The notes below the pieces were generated by a model. The model did no database searches. It was not told the DNA's origin and saw nothing but the letters and a program-made list of their open reading frames with translations. The position numbers were made by a program, and so were the translations under genes. From Ceratopteris richardii (lineage: Eukaryota; Streptophyta; Polypodiopsida; Polypodiales; Pteridaceae), in NCBI GenBank assembly GCA_020310875.1, contig CM035420.1, positions 186,011,880 through 186,075,879 of the forward strand: DNA of 64,000 nt, read 5' to 3'. Positions 33,528-43,289 of the stretch are shown piece after piece. Each line of letters starts with the position of its first letter. Position 1 is the stretch's first letter.

Positions 33528-35414
33528 ATGGGAGATGGTTTTCCTTCATTTATTGATAAATTGGACAGGAACAACTATCAGACATGGTCTCTAAGGATGA
33601 AGACCTACCTACAATGAAGGATTCTTTATGGATACATCTCAGGAGATGAGGATTTGCCCTCATTCAAAACAAGAGGATTACCAACAAAGGAGGAACATGA
33701 AAAGCTCAACACATGGTGTGCTAAGGATGCATTGGCAAGGTCTTATTTACTCAACTCCATCTCTGATTTTCTTTTGCCACACATTAGGAACTGTAAGACA
33801 TCCCAAGAGACTTGGGAAACCTTGTCATCATATTTTTCTTCCAACACAAGGGCTAGAAAAAATCAGTTGTGGATTGAATTCACCACATTAAGGAAGCAAC
33901 CTAAGCAAGTTGTTTCAGAGTTTGTGACCAAGATTAAAGATGTAGCAGATCAGTTAGCAAGCATAGGAGAAGAGATTGAAGAAGAGCAGATTGTGAGGCA
34001 AGTGTTCAATGGGATCAAAGCTGATGACAAATGGGAAAGCTTCACCACTGCCATGGACCTTTACATGGACATGCAAATTCCAGATCTTACAACTCTCATG
34101 GGACAATTGTTCACTCATGAAGCAAAGCTCAACAAGAATGGAGACACATCCAAAGGTAATAACTCTTCTGCCCTATATACTGATAAAAAGTCTAAAGATA
34201 AAGGCAAGAGCAAGAAGGTGGAAGATGAAGGCTCTACCTCCCAAGCCAACTATGCAGGGAGAGGTAGATCATCAAGAGGAAGGGGCAGAGGAGGTAAGCA
34301 AGGTAGGGGGAGATCCTATAACTCCTCACCATGCAACATTTGTGGTTCATCAAATCATACTACAGATGAGTGTTTCAGGAATTACAAAAATCGAAGAGGA
34401 AGAGGATACCAAAGAGGTAGATACTCACAGTCAAGAGGTAGATTCAACCATCACCAAGGCTACAACAACTACAACAACAATTACAACAATAACTACAATG
34501 GCAATTACCAAGGAGGATTAAAATCCAAAAAGGGCTACAACAACTATACAGAGGAGCAAGATGACTCTTTTCTGATCATGAACATGAATTCAAAATCAGG
34601 TACAAATGATGACCACCTATTCTACATTGACTTAGGATTCTCAAATCATGTGGCTGGCAATGTAGCACTACTCTCTGATCTTGAGGAACCAAAAGGTAAG
34701 CATCAAGTACAAATAGGTGATGACACCAAGCACTCTGTAGTTAAAGTTGGAAATGTTAAGACTTGTGATGGAAATCAGAACTTGTTGAGCAGGGTACTCT
34801 ATGTACCAACCATTACCAAAAATTTGATGAGTGTTGGACAGATTGTGGAGAAAGGTTTCCAAGTTAGATTCAACCAATATGGAGAATTCGTGGAGGATCC
34901 AAGGCATGGATTCAAGAGGATTTCTAAAGGAGAAAAATCAAGTAGACTTTTCACTTTTGAGCTAGAAGACACAAAGAATATTGCACTATACAGTTATAAG
35001 GATCAAACACTTTTAGAACTTGAGATTTGGCACAAAAGATTAGGGCATGTAGGAGAAAGAACCTTGAAGCAGATATGCAGGGATCAATGTGTAATTGGAA
35101 TACCCAATGTCTCCAAACAACACATGATATATAAATGTAGTGCTTGTCAATTTGGGAAGTCTCATAGGTTACCCTTCTCAAGGAAAGGCTACATGCATGA
35201 AGAGTTGTTCGAACTTGTTCACACAGATGTATGGGGACCAAGCAAAGACCCCTCAATCTCAGGATCAAGGTACTATGTATCTTTTATTGATGATTATAGC
35301 AGATGGATTGTATTGTACTTCATGAAGCACAAGGATGAGGTGTTTAATTGCTTTAAAAAATATCTTGCACTTGTTGAGAATCAGACAGGGAAGAATTTGA
35401 AGAGACTAAGGTGA
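33528..35414 (+). pseudogene. C5 gag, protease and integrase N-terminal half
   Basis: Gag-pol ATG at 33,528 (MGDGFPSFIDKLDRNNYQTW) with an early TGA at 33,615-33,617. After that the frame is open for about 600 codons to TGA at 35,412. It holds gag (DALARSYLLNSISDFLL, YFSSNTRARKNQLW), a CX2CX4HX4C knuckle (CNICGSSNHTTDEC, about 34,334-34,375) in an RG-rich basic region, and an N/Y-repeat linker. The protease block reads IDLGFSNHVAG at about 34,627-34,659, where D-S-G-C has become D-L-G-F. The integrase HHCC region (HKRLGHVGE ... YKCSACQFGK) and first catalytic Asp (ELVHTDVWGPS) follow. The altered protease triad and the stops predict no activity. Confidence 0.93.
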
Positions 35415-36250
35415 GATGGAGGAGGTGAGTACTTCTCCAATGAGTTTGAAAACTTCTTTTAGGACAGAGACATTAAAAGAGAAATCACCACAAGGTATAC
35501 TCTTGAACAAAATGGGGTAGCTGAGAGAAGAAATTGGCTGATTGTTGAAACAACTAGGTCTATGTTGAATGAAAAAAAGTTACCTAACTATCTATGGGCA
35601 GAGAGTGTTTCTACTGCCACTTATTCTCATAAATAGGTTACCATCTAAGTCCCTTGATGGGATGACACCCTATGAAGCATGGCATGGTAAGAGACCCTCA
35701 CTAGACCATTGCAGGATATTTGGATGTGTAGCATATGTACACATTCCTTCTCAGATAAGAGGTAAGCTAGAACCTAAGGCTGAGAAGTGTATCTTTATTT
35801 GATATGATCTAAATTAGAAAGGATACAGGTTTTATAATCCCTCCAATAAGGGATTATAAATCAGAGAAGTGTATCTTTATTTGATATGATATAAATCAGA
35901 GATGTTGTCTTTGATGAAAATGATTCTTGGTATGAGAATGAATGCAGGAAGGTTAAACTACCCTATGATTTGGAAGAGGAGTTTCCAATTCTTGCTAAGG
36001 AGGAACCTACTCAGAATGAAGGCTCAAGTTCAGATGATGAAGACACTATCAACCTTGAAGAGTTCAAGGCATGGAAGTCCAAGGGCAAAATGAAGATGAA
36101 GAAGCTTGAAGACATACCTGAATCTTCAACTCAATCAATTAGAAGATCACAAAGAGAAAGCAAAAAACCTATCAGATATGGGTATGATACATCTCTTGTT
36201 ACTAAACACTCTGTTTATCTTGCCAAAAATTTGTCAATTGAAGAATCATG
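35415..36250 (+). pseudogene. C5 integrase C-terminal half and linker
   Basis: This part continues past the TGA at 35,412 with DGGGEYFSNEFENFF (second Asp), a stop at about 35,461, and EQNGVAERRNWL (catalytic Glu). A frameshift near 35,625 leads to NRLPSKSLDGMTPYEAWHGKRPSLDHCRIFGCVAYVHIPSQIRG. At 35,782-35,901 a 38-bp segment is duplicated around a small inverted repeat, which scrambles the FIGYDxxxKGYRFYNP motif. The acidic/Lys-rich linker follows (EEFPILAKEEPTQNEGSSSD, SIRRSQRESKKPIRYGYD). Confidence 0.9.
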
Positions 36251-37776
36251 ATCATATGAAGAAGCCATGACCAAGACAGAATGGAAAGAAGCTATGAATG
36301 AGGAGATTGAAGCACTCAAGGAAAGTGACACATGGGAGCTAGTACCAAGGAAGGAATCCATGAAGGTAATAGGATCCAGATGGATCTATAAACTCAAAAG
36401 AAATTCTGATGGGTCAATTAATAGGTACAAAGCCAGATTGGTAGCCAAGGGTTTTGCACAGACCCAAGGCATTGATTATGAAGAGACATTCTCACCTGTG
36501 GTCAAGATGCCAACTATCAGAGTGTTTGTAAGTGTGGCTGCATCAAAAAATTGGAATATGTACCAATTAGATGTCAAGAATGCTTTCTTGAATGGATGGA
36601 TTTCAGAGGAGGTATATATGTCACAACCTCCTGGCCATGAGGACCCAAACAAGGTATCATATGTGTGAAAATTGTAATAAAGCTTTATATGGATTGAAGC
36701 AGGCACCTAGGGCATGGAATCACAAATTAACCACTTATCTTCAAGACCAAGGGTTTGTCATGAGCAAGGCAGACACTTCTCTATTCATCAAGAGAAGTAA
36801 TTAAGAGGTAATATACCTTTGTGTTTATGTTGATGACATCATACTTACATGTAATGATGTTAATGGAATTAGACAAATCAAAAGCCAGATGATGAAGGAG
36901 TTCAAGATCAATGATCTTGGTCTACTAAAGTATTTTCTTGGGCTTGAGTTAGTCTATACTAACTCTGGAATATACATTACTCAGAAAAAGTACATACAAG
37001 TTATGTTGAAGAAAATTCATTTGCAGGATGCCAAAGTTGCAAGTACTCCAATGGAGGTAAACCTAAAACTAAGTGCCCATGAAGGTGATGAAATTAATGA
37101 CATTATAGGTTATCAAAGCATGGTTGGTAGCTTGAACTATGTTACCTTAACAAGGATAGACATTGCATATGGAGTTAGTGTGCTAAGTCAGTTTATGCAC
37201 AAGCCAAGAGTACCTCACTTAGAAGCTGCAAAAAGAATTCTAAAGCACCTCAAGGGTACACAACATCATGGTTTGTATTTCCCTTATACTTCAGACCTTG
37301 ATATCAAGATCTATTCAGATGCAAATTGGGCAAGATGCAAGGATGATAGGAGGAGCACTTCTGGATACATTTCATTTGCAGGTGATAAGCCAATATCATC
37401 ATCTTCAAAGAAGCAACCTACAGTTGCTTTGTCCTCTACAGAAGCAGAGTATAGAGGACTGGCTTATGCCACACAAGAAGCCATATGGATCAAGCTTTTG
37501 TATATAGAATTGGGTTTATATACTGGGTCACCAATAATCTTTGGAGATAATACAAGCTCACTTTACCTTGCAGCTAATCCTATCTATCATGCTAGGACCA
37601 AACACATAGAGGTCCATTACCATTATGTGAGAGAGAAGTTATTAAGCAAGGATATTGAACTAACCTATGTATCAACCAACATGCAATGTGCAGATTTGTT
37701 GACTAAAGCTTTGGATGGAACCAAACTTTGCAGGTTCAAAGCAATGATTGGATTGCAGGATATACATGAAGATTGA
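36251..37776 (+). pseudogene. C5 reverse transcriptase and RNase H
   Basis: RT start [25 protein letters not shown], then [31 protein letters not shown] (split by no lesion) and [21 protein letters not shown] frameshift near 36,660 and a TAA near 36,802 precede the active site LCVYVDDIILTC (about 36,817-36,852). The 295-codon block from 36,889 covers the RT thumb (FKINDLGLLKYFLGLEL) and complete RNase H (KIYSDANWARCKDDRRSTSGY, SSSKKQPTVALSSTEAEYRGLA, FGDNTSSLYLAANPIYHARTKHIE). It ends with LLTKALDGTKLCRF at the stop 37,774-37,776. Catalytic residues look intact. Confidence 0.94.
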
Positions 37777-37806
37777 AGATGAAGACCAAGCCAAAATGTT
37801 TGGCTT

Positions 37807-38876
37807 GAGGGGGAGCTGTTGGTGTAATTTACAAGCCTACACATTTGGCTTCATGGATACATTGAAGTCCATGCACATATGGAGAAGCATAGGAACTATT
37901 GCTAGTGGTTAATTACCACTTTACTTCTTTGTAAAAGTCAAATTAACTTGGAATCTTTGTAAACACCTACCAAAAGGGATTCCTAGAAAAATGGTTAGCT
38001 TTAATTGAAGGAATATCTCCTAGGATATAGGAGCTTAATCATAGGGAGCCAAAAGTTTGAATTTGAATTCAAATTTTTACTCAATCACTATAAAAGTGTT
38101 CATGGAAAAGTCACGGTTAAGACTCATCATTCCCGAGCTCATTATTGTCAATTCTGAGTGTGTGCGTGAGGCCTACAATCTAGACCACACCTATCTACAC
38201 CATTAGGCAATGATATTCATGCCAATGGTATTGTATACAAGTGTTCATTAATGCATACATTCACATTGTTCATTTCTGAGTTCTTTGTCATACTACCTGA
38301 ACGTCTATCAACTTGTGGAGTGCATATCTCAGTCATTTCTTGACCAAATTCAAAGATCTAAAGCTTTTTGGAATCAGCGTAAAGTTGTCTACATGATATC
38401 AAAATTTGAAGAGATTCTATTCAGCCATTTCAGAGAAAAGCTCGTCGAGGTGATCACTGGTCAATGTCTACAATAGTCCTAAAACATCGGGGGTAAATGG
38501 TTATTTGCTAAATTGATTTCTCTAAGCATAGTTGATCTTTTTGTATCATTCCACTTGGAATAGTTAGCATGATAAGCTAATTAGATACCCCTAAAAGGAA
38601 GTTTTCCAATTCCTATTGTGCTGGTCATATTGAGCAAAAGATCAGCAGGTGTCAAGACATAAATAGAAGGTTTTCTTGAGATCTTGAGATTCAAAGTTAT
38701 CTGTTTTGTCTCAATCTTTACATACATCATTTCCAAAGTACATAGGCCATTTTATGGTGTCATTGGAAAGCTAAGGATGTCTACTTATCAACTCTAAAGC
38801 ATCAGAGGGCTGGTACAAAGCAGGTTTTGGCAGTACCTACTCAATCTCTTGGAGCATCCATCCATCTTTCCCAACA
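37807..38876 (+). repeat. C5 polypurine tract and 3' LTR
   Basis: GAGGGGGAGC ends at 37,816, then the LTR runs TGTTGGTGTAATTT to TTTCCCAACA (37,817-38,876), followed by the AAAAA duplication. Confidence 0.95.
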
Positions 38877-38883
38877 AAAAATA

Positions 38884-39290
38884 GCTATGATACCACAATA
38901 TTATGTTTACAAAATTGTAAACATCAAAGTACACAACTAGAAGTGATGAGACCTCCCAAAATCTTCAAAGAATCAAACAAATATTTCCAAACTTCAGAAA
39001 TCAAACTTTCTTGCAAACTTTCAAGAAAACAAAAATGGGTTACTATAGGAAAATAATCATCCGTGAACGTCTGAGTATAATTGGTTAAAAGCACTTATAC
39101 ATCCTGAATGTAGACTCTGCTTAGCTTGCTTTAGAAACAAAAAACATAAAAAAAGGTGGAGTATAGCTACAAAACAAATAGTTTGTAGTCAAGGTATGCC
39201 AAGGCCTGCTACAACAAGATATGACTAACTATCCGAATTGAAAAGTGACGTACAACATCAAGCAAACTCAAACATTTATGAGAAATTTTG
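38884..39290 (-). repeat. C4 primer-binding site and truncated 5' LTR
   Basis: Minus-strand TGGTATCATAGC (38,895-38,884) is a one-base variant of the primer site. From 38,899 to about 39,290 the sequence matches the C4 3' LTR (27,422 to about 27,821). Similarity stops inside the loop/second arm of the 19-bp inverted repeat of that LTR. The distal ~450 bp of the LTR are missing. Confidence 0.88.
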
Positions 39291-39298
39291 ATATATTT

Positions 39299-39600
39299 TG
39301 AAAGCATCCTGTTGCAAGTTGCGAGGAACCCTATGTTCCATGCTCACACTAAGCACATTGAGGTGCATTATCATTATGTGAGGGAGAGGTTCTTTGCTAG
39401 AGAGATCAGCTTGGCATATGTGTCCATGCAAGAGAACATTGGAGACCTTTTCACAAAGGCTCTGCCTAGGGAGAAGTTAGAAATTTTCCGCAAAGCTTTG
39501 GGCATACTTCCTTTTGTGGATTGTTTCCACATAGCTAGACACTTCCTTATACATGAGTGCCAGCTCCTTGTTCACCGCATCACTCCCAAGGGGGATCTAT
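39299..39600 (+). pseudogene. Element A: end of RNase H, plus strand (displaced tail)
   Basis: Copia RNase H C-terminus on the plus strand: VARNPMFHAHTKHIEVHYHYVRERFFAREISLAYVS and DLFTKALPREKLEIFRKALGI, followed by a purine tract (CAAGGGGGATC, about 39,587-39,597). It starts abruptly at the D-S-Q-S-A-L region. The matching upstream part of the same domain lies on the minus strand and ends at about 43,292. The break falls at the same point in both, so I read this as the displaced tail of element A. Confidence 0.8.
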
Positions 39601-39826
39601 TGATATATTTTGGTAGTGATGTGTGTGAACACACTAGGACCACTGGGGTATTTTTTTGCTCTTTAGAAGCTTTTTTGCCCGTGTCTTGTATATACGCCTA
39701 TAGCCCTAACGGGTTACAGATCTTTGTACATTCTAGTGGTAATACATTCAATATTGTGTGTTGTGCTCCAAGCTTCTGCTTCTTCCTTGTGTTGCTCGCC
39801 TGCTTCCATAAATGTTTAACTCCATC
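39601..39826 (+). repeat. Element A 3' LTR (plus strand)
   Basis: About 226 bp, similar over its length to the 221-bp LTR at 47,484-47,704 read in reverse (shared GGTAGTGATG, ACACTAGGACCA, CCTATAGCCCTAAC, TTCTTCCTTGTGTTG). AGTAG follows at 39,827-39,831 and equals the pentamer outside the other LTR. An ORF that runs through this LTR (LPVSCIYAYSPNGLQ) is fortuitous. Confidence 0.78.
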
Positions 39827-40045
39827 AGTAGCTAAAAGAAAGAACAAGTCTCTCATGGAGATGATGAGTTGTATGTTCAAAAGTGAAGCTTTACAACATA
39901 ACTTTTGGCTTGAGTTCCATCGGTCGGTTGCTCATTTGCATGCCTTTGGTTGTCTGACATATGCATTAGTGCTTGAACAACAATACAAGAAATTTAATGA
40001 TAAACTAGTGAAATGTATTATGTTGGGTATGGAGACATAACCTTA
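39827..40045 (+). pseudogene. Element B: integrase fragment, second half (displaced)
   Basis: Directly after the A LTR the plus strand encodes copia integrase from just after the catalytic-Glu region: VAKRKNKSLMEMMSCMFKSEALQHNFWLE. It jumps (small internal deletion) to SVAHLHAFGCLTYALVLEQQ, KFNDKLVKCIMLGME. Element B's integrase on the minus strand at 47,705 ends at exactly the preceding codons (YTPKKME). The two halves therefore belong to one gene, now about 7.9 kb apart and in opposite orientation. Confidence 0.78.
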
Positions 40046-40100
40046 GTAGGAGATGGTTGAAGCATGCTCTAAGAGGGAGGATTAGGAATTAATTATCAAT

Positions 40101-40190
40101 CGTGGTTTTCGGGGCAAGTGGTTAGCTCATTACACTCCTAGTTGGGAACTTTTAAGTTCGATTCTCGACATTGGTATCAGAGCATAGCTG
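40101..40190 (+). other. tRNA-like segment joined to a primer-binding site
   Basis: An A-box-like AAGTGGTTAGCTCA and a B box AGTTCGATTC lie about 30 bp apart. They are followed by TCGACA and TTGGTATCAGAGC (40,172-40,184), a canonical copia primer site. So a tRNA-like sequence occupies the place of an LTR 3' end. It may be a relic LTR end that happens to resemble a tRNA, or a tRNA-derived insertion. Confidence 0.5.
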
Positions 40191-40199
40191 ATGAACTTG

Positions 40200-41100
40200 G
40201 GCAAGATGAAGGTAAGAATCGTCATGGGCACTTGGAGGTGCTTCATCATGAGTGAGTCTAAAATTGGCTACAGATGAAAGCGCATGGGCATTTGGGCACC
40301 AAAGGTGGGTTGGATAGGTCTAAAATCTTGGAACATCAAGCTTGCACTATGCTTGAGGTGGATATGATTTTCATTAAAAGATTCATTTGGATTATTTCTT
40401 TGTATTAATTGGTTGATCACTTATGATGATTTCTTGTAAGGTTCAAGGTATTTACCTTTGTAAAAGGAAAGTGTACAAGGTCTAAAAGCCACAATTTTGG
40501 AGCGATTGAGATTGATTCTCAATAATCAATCAAAAGGTAGATTTAACTCCAACTTTCTCTTTTCCTAGATTATTGGAAAAGAGACTCAAAGAAATCACAT
40601 ATTTAAACATTCATTGGAATGGTATTAATGTCTAGTTTTTGTCTACAAAATTTCAAGCCATTTGGTTTAGTAGATTCAGAGAAATCTCAGTTTTACAGTA
40701 TCAGAGTCATCTTTTGCACATCCATGAAAAATCGGGATGACATCCAATGAGTGTTAAGATTATTGCTCCTTCATTGATTGACATAAATTAGGACTTTTAT
40801 GCATTAAAGCAAGATAACCCTATTTATGACACTCTCTTAAGAGTAAGTTTTCCAATTCTAACTCTGCTGGCTACTCGAAGTTTTTGAACTCATAACTTCC
40901 ATCCATATTTAGAAGGTTTTTGTGAGCTAGGCAAGGTGCAAGTTATCTAGTTTGCATCAACTTGTTCTTACTAATGTTCCAAAGTACCATTTGGGTTCTA
41001 TTGCACTAACCACAAGCCTACAAGGTCTATTTTACATATTCAAAGAGCTACGTTGGTCCTATGCTAGTTTGCTAGACCATCTTCAACATTTGACAACTCT
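40200..41100 (+). repeat. Diverged copia LTR relic
   Basis: No gene here. Patches resemble the C5/C3in LTRs: GGGATGACATCC near 40,735, AGTAAGTTTTCCAATTCTAACTCTGCTGG near 40,845 (C5 LTR has GGAAGTTTTCCAATTCCTACTCTGCTGG at 33,220), and TTCCAAAGTACC near 40,978 with the following segment. The order matches the C5 LTR. Ends are not definable. Confidence 0.5.
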
Positions 41101-41560
41101 ACTTCCAAGCCTCTCCGAAGGAGAAGTGGATGTGCATTCATTCTCAAAAAATAAGGGGAAAGGCCCCCTCAAAGGAGTCCAAGAGCTCCCTCAAGGGAGT
41201 AATGCATGAGAACATCACAAACAAAAGCTCACCCATTTGTGAACTATGCTGGATAAGGAGCACATATGGCCTAGCATAGTCCAATTGCCACCCACGTGAA
41301 GAGGTGAGGATGGTCACGATCTCTCTCCCTTCTCCCATCAAGCTTACATATGGCACTAATGGAGCATGCACACGAGTTTTTTTGAGTGGATCTCCATGGG
41401 AGGAGAAAAGGAAAGGTGATTTCTTTATACAGACTCTCCTATAGACCCTATATGTAGCTTTATCTCCAGTCATTGGCTCAAGAAATAAAGGAAGCACAAG
41501 TGGAAGATCCACATGTTTTATAGATCATTTGAGCCATTAGTGATGAATCTATTATAGGGG
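41101..41560. other. Unclassified sequence between LTR relic and gypsy G1
   Basis: A short open frame (40,952-41,209) and an antisense one (41,144-41,512) show no motif I recognise. No confident feature. Confidence 0.4.
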
Positions 41561-42960
41561 ACAGGGCAACCACATCTATTTCTTCTTCTGGTAAAGCAAA
41601 CAAGTCAAGTCAATATTCCAATTCCTCAATAGAGAATGTAATAGCTAAATGTAAAGGAAAGGTTTGCTTACTAGATTCATAGGATTTGAGAAGAAAGGTC
41701 ATCCCTGATAACCATGATGTTCCTTGTGCAAGACATCCTAGTGTTCACAAGACCATTAAACTAGTTAGAACAACATTTTGGTGGCCTGGATTAGCGAGAG
41801 ATTTTGACACACATGTTCAACAATGCTTTAGGTATCAATTCAAAAAATGTAGAAACGGTTAAAAAACCAGGTCTTTTACATCCTTTATAGTTTCCAGAGA
41901 GAAACTAGGATAGTGTATCCATGGACTTCATAGTGGGGTTACCACAGACCCAAAGGAAGCAAGATGCTATCCTAATAGTGGTGGATAGATTGATAAAGAT
42001 GGTTCATTTTGTACCCATACAAAATATGTAGAAGATCTAGAGGTAGTGGAGCTATATATCCAACATGTTTATAGATTGCATGGGTTATTGAAATCCATAG
42101 TTTCAGATAGGGATGTTAGATTCATAAGATACTTTTAGAAGTTTATCTTTGAAAACTTGAAAGTGTCATTGATGTTGAGTAATGGCGACCATCAACAACT
42201 AGATGATCATAATGAGAGGTTAAATTAGATTCTAGAGGACATGTGGTGGCATATGTGTATGAGTGGCAAACATATTTGAACAGTTATTTGCCTTTCATAG
42301 AGTTTGCTTATAATAATCAACCTCATAAAGTGACTAGAATGTCTCCTTTTGAGATGAATTATGGCATGAGTCCTATTGCTCCAAGTACCATAGGAATGCC
42401 AAAGAAATGTCCTAGTACTTTGGAGTTCCTACCAAATGTCCATGAGAATTTAGAATAGAAAAAGTGAAGATGCAGCAAGCAGCTAATAGGGCAAAACAAT
42501 ATGTTGATAGGAAGAGATCTCCTAGAATATTTGAAGAAAGAGATATATTTTTTCTTCAAGTACTAACAAGATCAACTTCACTATTCATAGGGAAGTGCCC
42601 TAAGCTTTCATCAAGGTTTTGTGGACCTTGGAAGATAGTTAAAAAGCCTAGTGATATTGCATACTGATTAGAGCTTATTCTAGATTGTAGAGCCCATCCG
42701 GTGTTTCATGTCAGTAAACTTAGAGATCATATTTCTAGGGAGGATAGTTTAATAGAGGGTATTGTTTCTTTGTTGGAAAGTGGAAACATAGATCACTCTC
42801 CAAATGGGATACTAGATAGGAGCTATAAATGGTTGAGAGACCATGTCATCCAGGAGTATCTACTAGCCTAGAGAGGATTAGCACTTACAGATTCTACTTG
42901 GGAATCAAAAGCTCTACTTTGTAAGTACTTTCCCCATTGACCATTGAGGACAATAATCTA
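41561..42960 (+). pseudogene. G1: Ty3/gypsy integrase and pol C-terminus, heavily decayed
   Basis: Plus-strand gypsy pol remnant. It has an H2C2-type zinc region (HPSVHKTIKLVRTTFWWPGLARDF then QQCFRYQF) at about 41,730-41,850. Core traces follow: FxGLPQTQ..DAI, VDR..K..HF, LHGLLKSIVSDRDVRFI at about 42,076-42,125, and LNQIL-like. The C-terminal region has YNNQPHKVTRMSPFEMNYGMSP at about 42,310-42,375, then KPSDIAY and, near the end, HVIQEYLLA and TWESKALL, reminiscent of a chromodomain-type tail. There are dozens of stops. RT is absent; only the 3' third of the element survives. Confidence 0.82.
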
Positions 42961-43285
42961 TAGAATGGGGAGAGAGTGTTAGACATTGGTCTATAGAGAC
43001 CTCTATATGTGTGTGTGTGACTAGGGCTAAGGTTATCCAAGGTTCCTAGCTCCGAGGATATAAGGTATCCAAGGGGTAATGGAAATTAGTGTGCATTATG
43101 GCCACATGTCCACACGAGAGCATTCTAGATCTTTACTATCTTAGGTGCAAGAGGATATAAAGAATGGTAGGTGAGTTTCTTACATAACTAATCAAGTCTT
43201 TTCTTACACAACTAATCAAGCCTTTATTTGAACCCTTCTTTGAGAGAGTTTTTAGGGAGCAAGTGCCACATATTGTGGTATATTA
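42961..43285 (+). repeat. G1 polypurine tract and 3' LTR
   Basis: GAATGGGGAGAGAG is followed by TGTTAGACATTGGTCTATAG at about 42,976. The LTR start (TCTATAGAGACCTC then TATATGTGTGTGTG) recurs in reverse at 49,285-49,377. The right end is not defined; sequence unrelated to copia ends at about 43,285, where element A RNase H begins. Confidence 0.7.
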
Positions 43286-43289
43286 TGGG

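Larger units (their letters stand above)
32443..38876 (+). mobile_element. C5: Ty1/copia element, complete with both LTRs, best preserved
   Basis: 6.43 kb, plus strand. LTRs 32,443-33,501 and 37,817-38,876 are nearly the same length (1059 and 1060 bp) and differ at only a few positions per hundred, so it is relatively recent. The pentamer AAAAA flanks both ends (32,438-32,442 and 38,877-38,881). Primer site TGGTATCAGAGC at 33,503-33,514; polypurine tract GAGGGGGAGC at 37,807-37,816. The single gag-pol frame is traceable throughout with a handful of stops. It is inserted in the C4 leader in opposite orientation. Confidence 0.95.
27422..39290 (-). mobile_element. C4: Ty1/copia element interrupted by C5, 5' LTR truncated
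   Basis: Minus-strand copia. Its 3' LTR is at 27,422-28,266, its pol at about 28,440-31,370, gag at about 31,500-32,377, then C5 at 32,443-38,876. The C4 primer site (38,884-38,895) and 5' LTR (38,899 to about 39,290) lie beyond C5. C5 therefore landed in the roughly 70-bp leader between primer site and gag. Only the primer-proximal 390 bp of the 5' LTR remain; it stops where copia sequence of the opposite strand begins. Confidence 0.9.

Noticed and set aside
39600..39826. Apparently continuous protein from RNase H through SCIYAYSPNGLQ into integrase
   Set aside because: The middle part is an LTR (it matches 47,484-47,704 in reverse); the open frame through it is accidental.
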